Part shown: positions 22,931 through 37,927 of the stretch, piece after piece
Position numbering within the stretch: the stretch's first letter is position 1
How the letters are laid out: the number at the start of each line of letters is the position of its first letter
Source of the DNA: Laburnicola sp. R22_1
Lineage: Eukaryota > Ascomycota > Dothideomycetes > Pleosporales > Didymosphaeriaceae
DNA length: 64,000 nucleotides
NCBI GenBank assembly: GCA_014281115.1
Contig: JACONQ010000006.1
Coordinates: forward strand, 2,542,001 to 2,606,000
Direction of reading: 5' to 3'
Notes under the pieces: generated by a model
Seen by the model: only the letters and a program-made list of their open reading frames with translations
What the model was told of the DNA's origin: nothing
Database searches by the model: none
Program-made: the position numbers and the translations under genes

Positions 22931-24794
22931 ACGTGGTTCACCAGCGAGTGACCCACACTAGTGAGCGCGCCACCTTTGCCAAGACCCCACTAAACCATTT
23001 CATTTATTATTAGACTGCGTCGCAACACTACTTGAAAATATATACTAAGTTAATGCATCTAATTCAGATTCTTCCTCTTTAACTCCCTGGCAGGTTTGCG
23101 CATTGTGTCCAGGTTGCCTGCAGATGCTACAATGCCGTTGAGTTAATGGCCCTGTTGTAGCGCGACTAGTACCTAACAACTGTTTACCCTTCTTCTGTCC
23201 ACTAGCGTCCTTAGGAGTGGCTAGCTGAGATCCCTCTGCTACTATAAGTGATCCCTAATGCTGGATATACCTCCTTTTACGCGATTTTCGCCTTGTAGTC
23301 TCCTTAATTGTCTTGCGAAGGCCTGCAATTTTATCCAACACTAGTACCTAACTATGCATTGCACTTAGAGCGCCTTTTTCAAGCTTCTTAAGCACCTGCA
23401 TAGTTAAAGTTGGTGATAAATTAAAGTGATCTCTAATTCTCTTGCGAACTAGTGTTGATTGCGCCTTAAATTCGTGTAGGTTACTTGGTGTTTTAGACTC
23501 CTAGGTGGTAGGCTCTTTAATAGGCAGACTAGGTGTACGGATACAGATGTTAAGGTGCTGCAACACCTCCTCTGGATTCAATAGGACTAGCCCAGCACCG
23601 CGAAAACCACCCTTGATTGTCTCTGCAAAGAAAACCTTCAAAAACGCGATTTTAAAGGCTGGGAGGAACTCGATCTTTATAATATAGGTTATTAGCTAAC
23701 GCGCCAAGCCCGAGATCTCAGCACTATATGCCTTCTTTAGTGGGGAGAAATAGCCCATATCTAACAGCTGCAGCAGGTGTGACGAATATAGCAGCATACA
23801 GAGAGTAATAATCTTATATTCCTTATAGTAATCCTAGAACTCAATTAAGTTATAGCTCTTATAGCCGTTAATAACTAGCAGCTAATAGGTTCCTTTAGCG
23901 CGTCCCTTTGTATGCGCATTAAAGTGTTTTAACCACGCGATACTAAGCTTATTGTTTGTCTAGCCGTTCTCGCTAACAGCAATTACCCAATCGCTAGGAA
24001 TTGACGCGTCTTCGTACTAGGTGGAGATGTGACGCTTGCCAGCGTAGATAATAAAGGGAGGGATTGCCTATCTAGTAGCGCAGATATCCTGGATCACTGT
24101 AATCCACTAGCGGTCGCCTGGCTGTATTAATTTGGGTTTCGCACGCCTCTTTAATGCTGTGACCACAAGCTAAGACTCTATAATCCCTATTAGGAAGCCT
24201 AATTTATTAAAGTTGTAGGTGTCCTTATCCGTAATACTATACTTGACTTTAATGCCCTCCACAAGCTTAAACCACGCGTTTATAATCTTAGGATCTTCCT
24301 GTTGTGCCCTCTAGTTATTGTATGACTAAGACTAACGCGTTTTAACTTCACGTCTGCGCTTAATAAATCTATCTATCTAGTTAATGCTAATAGGTAGCTT
24401 TTCTCTCTATAAACGTAGTGAATTGGCCATTATACAGATCATAAGCTTTGTAGGAGAGAATCCACGCGTGTCCAGCTCAATTATACAATCAACAAGCGCC
24501 TGCTCCTTAAGGAGAGTAAAATTCTTTAATTTAGGTAGGTTATCGCGTTGTGTAGTCGTTTCGTTGCGTCTTTGATTAAGCGTTCTGCGATTAACGTTAT
24601 ACAGCCCTACTGCTGCTCGCTCTGTAAGATTTGGGTCTTATTTAATAGCTCTAATAGCAATAAGTAACTAAGCTTTATTAGATGGCTTAGAAGACATAGT
24701 TGGTGGTTGTATTATAATGGTATTGTTGGTGATGGTGAGGTCTTGGCAAAGGTGGCGCGCTCACTAGTGTGGGTCACTCGCTAGTAAACCACGT
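22931..24794 (-). mobile_element. pogo-3: Fot1/pogo-type DNA transposon, 1,864 bp, least mutated
   Basis: TA at 22,929-22,930 and 24,795-24,796. Terminal inverted repeats of about 60 bp differ at only a few C/T positions. They begin ACGTGGTT and include GCGAGTGACCCACACTAGTG and CACCTTTGCCAAGACC. Base composition is much less AT-rich than its neighbours. It is inserted in R1 copy 1. Transposase on the - strand. Confidence 0.93.
23045..24697 (-). pseudogene. pogo-3 transposase (HTH, CENP-B HTH, DDE_1, zinc knuckle), dead
   Basis: 551-codon frame from ATG at 24,697 to TAG at 23,047-23,045, no net frameshift, with far fewer stops than the other copies (two in the first 25 codons). Readable: MSSKPSNKA start; ERAAVGLYNVNRRTL (HTH); LLKEQALVDCIIELDTRGFSP (CENP-B-type HTH); DTYNFNKLGFLIGI; LLVINGYKSYN, where the second catalytic Asp is Asn as expected from RIP of GAY to AAY; and a C-terminal knuckle CSICRQPGHNAQTC that is fully intact. 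Non-functional as it stands. Confidence 0.9.
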
Positions 24795-25499
24795 TAGTTG
24801 TAATAAATAACTCCCTAACCTAGTAGTATATATACACTTAAAGTGCCTTATCTAAGGACTAGAGAATATTAAACTAATATTACGCAAAATAAACAGTATA
24901 GGTAAGCTTACTTATAAGAGTATTATATACCTAGAATTAAGAGATAAGATAAAAAAAGCAGCTATAGTCTATAGCTACAAACCTTTTAATAGAGCTATAT
25001 ATTAGAAGTGGCGCTTCTAGAGTGTTATTAAGAATATACCTGTTCTACTTAAGTCTCAAAGCCTTGTTTCTAATTAAGCCTATATGCTAAAAGAGCGCGG
25101 CATAAATATATAGCTAGTGGTTTTAGTTAATAAGAGTAATAATATAGAAGGTATGTTTATTATACTCGCCTATACTATAATATACTAATAACTATCTTAG
25201 AAAAGAAATTTATATAATATATAAAGAGGGTTAGGCAAGTCACACTATAAGGTGGCTCTAGAGATATTACAATATTAGAATAGAGTTAGTAATAAAGATT
25301 GTGCGTATAATAAGAATATAAGATTCTACTTATTACTAAGAATTATAATATAAATTAGAAATATATATACATTAGTATAGTATAAATATATTAATGCTAC
25401 TTGCCTAGTACTTACTAATAGTTAAGAGTCTATAATAAATTAGTTAGAATTATATTTGTAAATATATTTAATATTTAAATGCTATACGCTAAAGGAAAA

Positions 25500-26115
25500 T
25501 AATATAAGTTATAGTAACTTACTATACTATTTATAACTAGACTTCTATATATAACTAGTATAGCCTTATAGTGTAGGTATACACTAGTTGTTTATTAGGT
25601 TATAGTAACTAACTATATTATTTAATAATAAAACCTTGTAGGCGTAATATAGTCTAGTAGTAAAAAGATAATTGTAAAATTAGATTTAGTTGCTATAAAT
25701 TATAGTAATTTATTATACTATAAAAGTGTTAGATCTCCTAGACGCAATATAGTTTAATAGTATAATATAGCTGCGAAGTAAATTAAGGGAAGGACAGATT
25801 ATAGTAATTTATTATACTATTTAAGAGTAGGGCACCTAAAGCATAATCTAAGTTTATAGTTTAAGATAGCTGCAAAGCAAATTAAGAAAAGGGTAAGCTA
25901 TAGTAATTTATTATACTACCTAAGAGTAGGATACCTAAAGTGTAACTTAAGTTTATAGTCTAAGGTAGCTATAAAGTAAGTTAAGAAAAGGGCAAGTTAT
26001 AGTAATTTATTATACTATCTAAGAGTAGGGCATTTAAAGTGTAATATAGGTTAGCAGTCTAAGGTAACTATAAAGAAAACTAAGAGAAGGGTATATTATA
26101 GTAATTTACTATAAT
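25500..26115 (+). repeat. R1 copy 1 internal tandem array (~100-bp units)
   Basis: Several diverged units, each with TTATAGTAATTTATTATACT followed by AAGAGTAGGGCACCTAAAG-like sequence and a GTCTAAGGTAGCTATAAAG-like segment. The same array is longer in R1 copy 2 (about 40,495-41,390). Confidence 0.75.
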
Positions 26116-29100
26116 AATGAGTAGTAGCTACAAAATAAAGTAGCCTATAATAAAGGCGAATAGTTAACTGTGCTAGTTTAATTATGTTAGCCTAATTACT
26201 ACTAAGTTAAAGTTGCGTAACAACTAATAGCTATAAATAATAATAACTTAGAACTAATCTCTCTATACTATATAATTATATATATACGCCCTTTTTTATA
26301 TTTGTACTACGCGTGCTATTTTAATTATAGCTACGGCTATAGTAAACAATCTACCTAATTTAAAATAGTATAAGGAGACTGCGTTAAAATACCTATAATA
26401 AATACTAAAGAATATTATAATAAGAGGTCTGTAGCTTATTAGGCAGAGGTTAGGCGTTTAGTAAGAGATAGTAAACTATATATTAAAAGAAATAGACTAT
26501 AACCTAGTCTTATTTAATTTCGCATTATAAATAGACAACTATAAAGTTGTACACAACAAAGATATAATGAATATATAGATAAATAACTACTTTAAGACAT
26601 TGTAGAAACTTCTAAACTCTATACTAAAAGATAAGATAGAAGCTAAGGAGTAGTGTAGAGTAATAGGGCTTAGTCTCTAGATAGTAGTATAGCAAATAAA
26701 GAAGACTCCTATAGGTGTTACAGTTAAGTTAGTATTTAGGGCAAGAATAAGGAGTGAGAGCATAGAGTTATTGCAACTTAATACGTCTTAAAGAGGCTCT
26801 ACTACCTTAGTAGTAAGCACTAATATAGCTAGCGCAACTAAAATGCAAAGGCTTTATATTAATAATACTCTAGCTACTAGTTTATAAAGTATAAACTACG
26901 CGTTTAAGGAGAATAGAATTAATATTTAGATTACTACCTTAAAGAAAAAAATATTTTTAATTCGCCTCTTATTAATTATCTAATATAAGTATATACTAAT
27001 AATAACTAGTTACAAAGATAGAAAGGTAGGCCTAATATTAGTTATACTTAATACGCTTAAGGATATTATATAAAAGGACCTTCTAGTATTTTAGATAAAA
27101 TTAGATACATTTAACCTATAGGCATCTAAAACCTAGCAACTAATAAAGATTAAAATAACTAGTAGTCTTTAGATAGAGGTGCAATTATTAGTAGCAGCTA
27201 GAGTAATAGAATAGGATATTATAGCGACGCACCCTTACGTTATAATAAAGGGTATATAGACTTCTAATATACTTACCCTATACTATAGCGCTAATAAATA
27301 TACTAAATAAATAACTACTAGTACTATACATATCTCTCTATAAATAATATAGCATAGCTAATATAGACTCCAACCCTAGTATATTACAAATATAGAAAGG
27401 TAAGAACTAAAGGTTTCTAAACTAAACTTAGTATAAATTATACTAAACTAATAAATAATAAATCCTACACCTATATTATATACTAGCAATAACAGCTTAG
27501 ACAGCAAATTAATTAACTAAAGAAGAACACCACTATTATAATTATTTAATAAGAGTATCTCCCTATATAGCAATAATCTAGATAGCACCCCACTAAAAAT
27601 AACTAGAGGAAGGCAGCAATAGTAGCATAAAGAGAAGAGCGTCTCCCTAGATAATAGCAGCTTAAATAGCCCCCTACTAGCTAGAGAAAGGCAGTAATAA
27701 TAGTATAAAGAGAAGAGCGGCCCCTAGTAAAGTTATAATTTAGATAGCAATCTATCCTAAAGCAATTATGCTTTGTCGCAATTTAATAGCGCAAAGAGAA
27801 CCTACTTATTATTACTATATAATTTGCCTATAACTCTATTACCTTATTATAGCACAATACCTATTAATAAGAATAAAGTATAGAAGATTATTAAAGCTAA
27901 TAGGGTTAATATATTTAGAGAAGAGAAATTTTAAGATACTTAATATAGTAAGTAGTTGCTATAATAATAGCTAGATAAGATTAAGCGTATACTATAGTAA
28001 GTTACTATAATTCTATATAATACTAGAATCTCGCTAATAATTATCTATAGAGCAACTATAGCTATTAACACTAAACTTAGCCAGGCACGCGCTTATATAA
28101 TAGAATAGTTATATACTATAATAGCGTAGATATTTATACTTAACTAGGCCACGCTTATACTATTATATAATATAATCCTATTCTTTATAATATAGGCCCT
28201 TGCCCTAGGCTCTAAAATACTTCCTTACTAGTAGATAGCATTAGCTAAAATAGTTATGCAGAGCGAGCAATATAGTAGTAACAGTAATAGGTCTAGTCTT
28301 AGCATTAGAAAGTCCTACCCTTATCTAGTAAAGTTAATTATAAGATACTAGATTATAAGATAGAGAAAGATTATTAACCTTATATAAGAAAAAGAAATAG
28401 AAAAGCCCTACCTACCTAAAGAAATAGCAAGTCTATGCCTAAGCCAGGTCTAATACTCACTACTATATCCTTACTTAATTAATTCTTAGATACATAACTA
28501 CTAAATACTATCTAGATATAGCTAGGTTATAATAATTACAAATACTAGTAGTAACTAGGTAAATATTATATTAAGTATACTATACTAAGCGCTAATAATA
28601 ATATTCTCTAAACTACTATTTAGACTTACTATTAAACACAAACTAACAAGGCGCGTAATAATGAATAAGCTCTAAGAATAATATTTATAAGAGGTTAATA
28701 AATATTGTATATAGGTAGAGAAGGAATAGAAGCAAGTCTATAGTACGCTTAATAGGTTCCAGCTATATAAAATAGAGCCACTAGTTAATTTAACACTCTT
28801 TTAGACGTTAATAAATAAAGAGCTTATAAGTATTTATAGAACGCTATAGTATAGCAATATAGCTAATAAAGATAAAGATATTAATAAGCTATAGTAGGCA
28901 CGTAATATAGTCTTATATAAGAATAGGTTTGCATATAAATATATAAACCTAATTAAGAGAATATCTAGCCTAGACCTAAAAGCCATTCCTGCGGATATAA
29001 TATACTAGGCAATAAGACCTAAGGCCTAAAGAATATATATCTTACTTACGCCATATCTAATTAACTTATAAAGTAAAAAAACAATCCTAGTTATTAAGAT

Positions 29101-30848
29101 AGGGAAGCTTAATATAGAAATGTCTAAGAAGCTTATAGACGTGGGCAACATATTTTGAGATAAGAAATATAATATATATTTAACCTAATTATAGATATTT
29201 AGCGTACTTTATAAACGCTAAGCTATAAAGATAAGACTAGATAATAAGCGTCCTAGTATATATTAAATTATATTTAGGACGCTAAAAGAAAATAGGCCTT
29301 AAATTGTTGCAAACTATCTCTTCTACTTTCTAGCCTAGAAGTCTTAGTAACTATAATACTAGGAAGAGTTTTGTAATTCTAAAAGCGCGAATAAGTATAA
29401 GTCTATACTCTAATATCTTGTATTTAAGTACAGCCTAAAAGTAGAAGCTTTATTAAAATCCCTTAAGAAAGAGGCAAAACCTCCTCTATAGCTATATAAA
29501 GAGATTGTGTTAATATTTAATATAATTTAAAAAGGCACTACACAGACTGCCTGCAAAGCAAAGAAGACTAGAAATAAGTATATTATACTTAAAAACTCTA
29601 AGTTTCTTAGCTATAGTATGATTATAGCAAATATTATATAGACGCTATTAATTAAATAAGACAAGTATATATTAAGACTAAATAAAAAGCCTTTATTAAA
29701 CACAGCGGATATAAAACTTATATAGAATAATATCCTAATTTAGTATAGCTAGACTAGCAAAAACATAATACAAAATACTATATAGAAAATGTAATAAAAA
29801 AGGAAGTGTGTAGAACAAAAGAAAAGGGCAGAATAATTAATATTAGTATACTAAAGTCCTATTATAACCTATATATTATAGACACAGCGCTATTACTTAT
29901 TAAGTTCTATAATAAGTATAACATAGATATATATTCTAACTAACTACATAATATATATAGTAACCTTTAAGCGTTGTCCTTATTTACTAATTTTAGCGAG
30001 GCTATCTAGGGCAATTTAAAGTAGGCATACCTATAATAATATCTTTACAAAATTAAAATATTAAGAAAGAGCGCGCGTTCTAGGCTTAACACTAATAAAA
30101 AGCTACGCCAGAATAAGATCCTTATTAGAACAAAAATACTAATTATTATATTACTCTACGCTATTATATATATATATAAATTATAATAATTTACTATACT
30201 AATAGTTATAAAGTATATAGAAGCTCCTTAAGAGCCTAGTAAACACTACTAAGAAGTTCTAAAATATTAACTAAATTATTAAAAATAAGGCGTGTGTTGC
30301 CCTTATCTATAGCAAGCTAAACTTCCCTAAGTGGAGGACAATTATTAACGTATTTAATAATATTAACAGCTTATTAAGAGATATTATAACAAATATTAAC
30401 CTGTGTATAGAGGGCGTTAATCTTATAAGTGCAAACTACGTTATTATTAAATTGCTAGTACCTAACATTAAAAAGTTTAGATAGTTAATTTAATAACTAG
30501 TCTAGCTAAGGTAGAAGAAGTTAGTTATAAACGCGCAGTTACTTTATAATAAGTATAGCTAAGTTAATATAAGGGCAATAGAGCGTAAGTAGTTTTTATA
30601 GAAGGCAAATATAGTTATTATAAAGGGTACAATAGACGTAAGTAGAGGTAAGAATTTTAGTAGAGGTATTAACCCAGATACTAATATATTACAAGGCGTT
30701 AAGATAGGATAAGGCTAATAGGAAGACTAATAGAGGCCACTTAATATAAAAAAAGTAGCTATAATAGTCAACTAAACAAATTTAATAATATGCGCAGTTA
30801 AAGTAATTTATAACTATTACTAGGACGTAGTAAGTTATAGTAATTTAG

Positions 30849-31067
30849 TATAAGGGAGCAATTGAGCTCAATTGTTAAATAGGTTAAATTGCTATAATAA
30901 GCATACTAGGTGCCGTATACTACCTGTGCAGTAGTAGCCCTAAGGGCGCGCTAGTACTACCTAATTAGGACTAGTGCGTGGGGTTAGATTAACGTTAGGC
31001 TAACTAGGTTAGATTAACGTCGGGCCGACTAGAGGTCTGATGGGCTAATAGGCGGCGATTTCTAATA
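30849..31067 (-). repeat. Gypsy LTR (3' in coding orientation), 219 bp
   Basis: Direct copy of 37,928-38,146. Shared landmarks include CCCTAAGGGCGCGCTAGTAC and TTAGGACTAGTGCG. This copy has more A/T at CpA/TpG sites and ends CTAATA where the other ends CTAACA. Confidence 0.92.
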
Positions 31068-31899
31068 TTATCCCTTCTTTTCTAAAAGCCTTAGCTTTAG
31101 TAAGGTAAGAATATATTAGAGGCGCTAATTGCGTAACTTAATAAATACTATAAATTATTAGAATTTATTATAAACTATTATAGACTATTTGGAACTATTT
31201 AGAACTATCTAAAAATATTATAATAGGACAAATAATTATTGCAAATAATCTCCTCTAGTATATAAGCTAGTAAAGTGAGCATTCTCTCTACCGCGCGTTA
31301 TAGTAGTTATGTCCAAAATAATAAGACAACATAGGCGTCTCTATTAGGCGTAGCCTAGAGAGACACATATTACCCAAAAAGGTCATCTAAAAGATCTAAA
31401 CAGCGGGCATACTATGTGCCTATCCTGGTAGCTTTGCGGTATAAAATTGTCTTAAGAGGTACCTTAATCCTATGCGTGTGCGTACGTAGGGGCTAAAAGC
31501 TCGGGGTCCTCTACTCTATTATCCCTTAGGTACATTACTATAAGGTCCTTATATAACGCTAGGTCCTTATATAGTGCGTGCGGACTTGGCTTACTATTAT
31601 TATTGTGATAGTACCCCTTTATAGCCTTCTTATAACTTAGTATGTCTATATATAATTGCTACTTAGGATTAGTATTCTATTTAAAAAAGTTTTTATATTT
31701 AACTTTATATATAAGTAGTTTTTGTTATCTATTAAAGGGTTTTTATAATAGTAGTCAACTTTACTATTTATAATAGAGTTAATATAATAGTTTTATAATT
31801 TTGCTAGAGGAATAATAGGTATGTTTATTATAACTATGCCCTTTTTATTAAGTAAGTAGATAGTGTAGAGAGTGTTATATAGTAGCTAGGTATGAAGCT

Positions 31900-34800
31900 A
31901 TGGATAGATGTTATAGTAGCTAGTTGGCAACTTAAGTTAGTACGTATAATTATTAAAAACTTTGGCTATTAGAAATAGACCTAAGTTTTTAACGTCTAGG
32001 TCCTTGCTAGGACGCAGCGAGGGTATATTACAGGCGTTAAGGTAAACCATATTGCCGACTTTGTACACTAGCACGGGCTATTATCTCTTATTTACATAAA
32101 ACTCTATTTTTAACTAGGCCTAGGCAAAATTCTTATTTATAAAGCGTATAATATTCTTAATATATTAAACTATATATTAGGTGTTCTTATATTACAGCTT
32201 TTTGTAACGCTCTATTATTATAATTAGGGTAATGGGCTTAAAGCCTTATTATAAAAGGTAGCCCTTTGTTGTAAAAAGTGGCGCGATGCCTATAGATATG
32301 TTTTCCTTATAGTTAGTTATAAGCTGTGTAATGGGTAGCTAGTTAACCTAGTTGTTTTGTGTGTAGTTAATATAATACTATAGGTACACTTAAAGGATAG
32401 TATTTATAATCTTAGTCTGACTATTACCCTTTAGATAAAATGCTATTATAAGAGCTAGGTGTGTACTAATAGTTTTATAAAGTTCTTTCTAAAAATAGAC
32501 TATATAACTAAGCTTTATAGTTAGAGATAATAGTGTTGGAAAATTCTTTTTTATACTAGACGTACTTAATAAAGGCTTAGATAATAACTTCTATGTCTAG
32601 TAATGGTAGCATAATATATTTGTGCTATTTAGATAGGCGGTTAATCACGACTATAATATAATAATAGGTAACTTTATTCTATGTATATTCTGGCAATAGC
32701 GTAATAAAGTTAATAGAGATATCTAACTAGAATTGCTTAAGCATAGGTAATAGATATAGTAAATCCTATTATTGCTCCTTAAAAGGCTTAGACTGCTAAT
32801 AAGAAATATAGTTGCGAGTGTATTAAGCGACTAAGTCTATTATACTAGGCCAAAAGTAGTGCTAGCTAACTTTGTAATACGTGCTGCATTTATTAGTATA
32901 ATCTGCTTTAGAAGGTTTATAGTAGGATTATATAATGTCTATATATATAGTGTTGCTAAAAGGGACAAAGATTTAGTTGTAGTAGTAGACTAGATCATTT
33001 ATTATAGAGTAGTCCTAGAGCTTAACCTTAATACTGTGATTATAAATTACTACTATAGGCAAGTGTTGCATGCTATTTTGTTTTGCCTTAATAATTTGCT
33101 ATAGAATAGTATCCTTAGTAGTAGCTTGTTTTAGGTAGTTAACTAACCTAATGTGACTCTATATAGAGAGATCCTTATCTAAGTTAATTGTCTGTTCTGG
33201 CAGCTAACCCTTGCGACTCTCTAGAGAGTTGCTTTTAACTATTCTGTCTATGAAAACCTTTTTACTTAATTGGTATAGCATTGCTGCCAAAGCTATAACT
33301 AATTCCTCTAAGCTAAGTATTATATGGGCTAAGTATATAGCATGTAACGCGCCTTTGGCGGGTCGCTTAGTTGGCAATATAACTATTATAGGGATAGGTT
33401 TAGGTGTAACTATTAGTAGGATAGGTTTGGATGTAACTACTAGTAGAGTAGATTTAATATAGTTAGGTGCAAGTATTGTCTGCAACTAGTGCTAGAGGCG
33501 ATTATTGTGGACGTTCTGTAGTAGATTACCTAGGCGGTAGGTGAGTAAATTTGGCTTGCTATCTTGCTTGCCTAAATAATATGTAATCTTAAAGTTAAAC
33601 TTAGACAAAAACTTAGTCTAGTGTGCTTACTACTAGTTAAGCTATTTAGTAGTTATAAACTATTCTAATATCCTATGGTTTAATATAATGTTAATAAGCA
33701 AACTATCTAATAGCTCTAGTTGCTATTTCTTAAATGCCTTAATAATTACTAGTAGCTCTTTATTATAGATAGCGTAATTATACTCTACTAAGATTATTTT
33801 TATAGACGTAAAGGCGATAGGGCGAAGGACACTATTACGCTATATTTGTGAAAGGATAGTGGCAATAATAAAGTTAGAGGTATTACTCTTTACCTAGGTT
33901 TTAAGTTTTAGATTAATATAAGCTAAGATAGGAGCCACTATAAAAGCGTGCTTAAGTTGCTTAAAAGAGGTGGCTATGGGTTTACCTGGCTCTAGAGGAA
34001 ACTCTACTAATACCTCTTTATAAGTTAGGTTAGTAAGCACGCAAGCTAAACTCGAGTACCTAATAATAAACTGTTAATAAAAGTTTGCAAAGTCTAGAAA
34101 GGATTATACCTTACGCACGTTAGTAGAGAGCTGCCATACTATTATAACGTGGACCTTGGCGGGGTCTATCTTAATGCTATTAATAGTAAGGATGAGTCTA
34201 AGGTACTTAATCTTCTTAACTGTAAACTCGCACTTATTAATATTAAGATATAATCTAGCCTCTTTTAAACGCTAGCAAACTTTTTATACGTAATCTTTAT
34301 ATTTTGCTAGTGTCTAACTAAAGATAAGAATATTATTAATATATACTAAATAAAACTTATTAAGGTATTCTTAGAGTGTCTTATTAATGTAAGACTAGAA
34401 TGTAGCCAATGCGTCATAGAGACTAAAAGGCATAACTAAGTACTTAAATAAGCTATATTGTGTTGCGAATGCTATTGTGTGCTTATTACCCTCTCTAATG
34501 TGCACTTTATAAAAAGCGGCGATAATATTAAGAACGCTAAACTACTATACGCCTAATAACTTAGTAAGGATCTTATATATATTAAGTGGCGTGTTCTTGT
34601 TCTTAACTATTACTGTGTTAAGTTATTAATAATTAATATAGATTTGGAGTCTACTATTAGGCTTCTTAATAACTAATACTAGTGCTATAAAGTTAGAGGT
34701 ACTACAATATACTTTTTCTATACTAAGCTTTTTGTTAATATAGGCCTTTACTATAAGGACCTCCTTTCTACTTATGCTATATAGTTGGGCGGCTGGGTAC

Positions 34801-36900
34801 TTTGCCCTGGGTTCTAGATTAATCTTATAGTCTACCCTAGATTAATAAGGTAGTAACTAATTCTCTAGGACTATAAAGGCTTGCCACTTATCCTGAATCT
34901 ATACTAGTAACGCCTTAATAATCTTCTTCTTTGTCTTGTCTAGTTAGTTTATCTTCTAATAAAACTTATTAAAATCTTTTTAAGTTAAGGCTATAAGGTC
35001 CATACGAAATAACTATGCGAATATTGCTTTGATGTTAGCTGTGTTTGCTAACTTATTATTCTTATCTATAGACTTACTAATTTTCTTTAGCTACTATAGG
35101 TGTTTAGGGTATAACTATATTATAGAGTAGTTAGACCAAAGTGCTATAAGCGAGGTAGCATGCCTAGAGACAACTGCAATGTCTATTCCAGCGTACGCTA
35201 GGTTTGGTGTGGATAGTTTTAGTAACTACTATTAATAACCCTTGCTAGTAACTATAATAAGTAGTCCCTTTATGCAGTAATTGCTTATATAGAAAGGTTT
35301 ATTAAAAGTTATTGTCTTGTTTTGCTAATCTATATTAGGGTTGTGTGCGCTTAGCTAGGATATACTAAAGATAATATTATAACCTATTATATTAATAATA
35401 TAGGCTAGCTTTTTACTAAAGTAGTTTCTATAGTATACTAAAAGCATAGTTACTTTTATAAGTACTTGTTTCATAATGCTATTACTAAGATATAGCTAGA
35501 CTGGCTTATTAAGAGTAACTATATAAAGTTTTTGTTTAGAGATATAGTTACAACTAATGTACGTGTTTGTTACTTTAGAGTCTATAAGGCTGTTAATAGT
35601 AAACTTAGCGCTGTTAGCAGACTATAGTTAATACTTAAAGATAAACTAAGCCCTATAGATTAATAGGATTATTTTGTTAAGCGAATTAGAGTATAACTTA
35701 ATAACCTACTAGGGCTATAAGGACTGTTGTATTAATTAGAGCTCTAGCTCCTTAATTTTACGTATAAGTTTTAGTAATAACTTAGGTTTCTGCTAACAAC
35801 TTTTAATAGAGATATCTAGTTTTCTAAATAATTTGCCTTAGTTAAGGCTGTGAGGGTAGAGGATAATAAAATAATATTGGCTACTGCGAGTCTAGTGTTA
35901 ATAAGAGATTTAATCTTATTAGTAGATTACTATGCCTTTTCTTTATAAGATACGTCTTTGTTTTTATAATAGTATTCTTTTTTATTATACTTAATATAGC
36001 ACCTCTTGTTTATTAATAACTTTACCTAGGTATTAGTGTGGCCTAAGATAGTGTTATCTGTGTTGTTATTTTCTAACTGGCCCCCTCTAATATAACTACT
36101 ACTATGGTTACTAGTCTTGGTAATCTTGGGCGCAGGACTCTAAAGTTTTAAAATTGTGGTCTAGTGGCGGATTTTTTTAATAAAAGAAGTCTAGGAGTTA
36201 GAGTTAGACTATTATTTATTAGCCTCTAGGTGGGAGGGTTTTAAGAGTTAGATAGTAGTAATAATCTTCTGCTAGTCTAGAATGTTAATAGGTGCGGTTG
36301 CAATCTTAAAATAGGACAACTATTCCTTAAAGCTCTTCTAGTCTCTAATCCTTAACTAGTCACCCTGCATTGCCGCGTACACCTCTCCCATAGGATCTGC
36401 TACCACGTAACTATAGTCTAACATATTAAAGATGTCTTCTACTAACTAGAAAGTATCTAGTTTATTAAAATCCATACAATACTTAAGATGCTAGTAGGTA
36501 ATATCTAGTATATAATTAAATATAAACTCTGTCTTAGCGTGCTTAGTAGTAAAGATATAGTTATAGGCGCTTAGGTAGGCGTAGATAGAGCTTTTCTAGG
36601 GCTTATAGTTCTTATGGTCCTTAGAGCCCTTAAACTTATCTAGCTTGCGTAGCTAGTAACTAGGAGCCTGACTAATACCTATAAGTATAGAGATTAATTG
36701 TTCGCCTAGCATATTACTGCGGGCGGTTTAGGTAGTAGCTATAGTGACGGCGAGTTGCAAAGTGCCTGCGTAAGAGACAGCGTACGATTAAGTCCGGTGC
36801 TATTAGATAACTTTAAGATTGTTAGGATTTAAGTCTTGTTGTACGTGTGCGGGAACGTTAGGTGGGATAAATAATATTGTCCGCAATTATTCTTCTAGGT
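31900..36900 (-). pseudogene. Gypsy gag-pol remnant (gag, protease, RT, probable RNase H/integrase)
   Basis: Boundaries are approximate because stops occur throughout. On -: a gag-like segment near 36.3-36.7 kb (KFKGSKDHKNYKP... and DPMGEVYAAMQGD); an aspartic-protease-like SLIDSK near 35.6 kb where the Gly of DSG is lost; and RT at about 34.3-34.6 kb with FKYLVMPFSLYDALATF (34,385-34,440) and VYINNILIF (34,322-34,350), the YxDD motif with both Asp changed to Asn. This order and these motifs identify Ty3/gypsy. Integrase is expected at 32-33.5 kb but I cannot point to its residues. The small ORFs at 33.2-33.5 kb are fragments, not genes. Confidence 0.8.
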
Positions 36901-37927
36901 CTGCGACTTTCTACTTCTGCTTTTTGTAGCGAGTGTAGTATAAGTTCTTTAACTCTTTTAACTAGTTAATACGCGTAAGGGCCTCTATAACTTAAGTCTA
37001 GCACTAGCCTAAGTAATGTTGCTTAATTTAGACATTGTGTTCTGCTTCTAATAATAATAGTTACGCCTATTCTGCAAGCGTAGAGATGTGTGTGATATAA
37101 CCCTCTAACTTCTTTTTACACTATAGTCCTTAATAGACTTCGTTTTTTAGTTTGGCGGCGCTGTTAGTGTGACTAATACAATGGCCAAATAACGCTATAG
37201 GCTATTTATGGGTAGATATGGCTTCTTGTAGTGAGTTGCTATTATAAATGTCTATTACTATTTTTTATTCTGGCTCTGCTTCCTTTAAGGGCGCGTAGAG
37301 AACTTCGAAGTATAATAGTAGTGTGTTAGTGTCTTTATTATATATAAGTTAAAGGCAAGTGTCTTTAGTAGGCTAATTAACAACTTTAAAGATAGACTTT
37401 CTACTAGAGCCTTAATGCTAACTATGTAATAGTCTATTAACTATTAATTTGGGATAACTCACTATCTTTTTAGAGTTTATAAGCTCTATAGGTCCCTTTT
37501 TTATAGGAATTTCTATTGGCTCGCTGTTTATAATTATATATTTACTACTTACGCTACTACCTAGCATATTTAGATTCTCTTTATCTAAGTCTTTTATAAT
37601 GTAGAGAGTGGCAATAGGGGTCTACAAAGCTCTAAGAGTTAATTAGGTTGCTAAGTTTATTAGTTCTAAAGGGAACAGACGCTAACCTAATACGGCATTC
37701 TACCTTTCTAGAATATTTCTATAGTTTACTATCTTGTTAATAAAACTAGTTTTATAGAACTTAACTAAAGGTTTAGGGTTATTAAGTCTAGCTATGCACT
37801 ATTATAGGTGTAATCTCTCTTATTATAAGAGCGCGATATACGTTATTACAAGTTATAATTTAGTTAATTAAAAGACTATTGTGGCTTATTGCTTAGTTAT
37901 AAGTGTGCTTTTATTAATCTAGTATAA

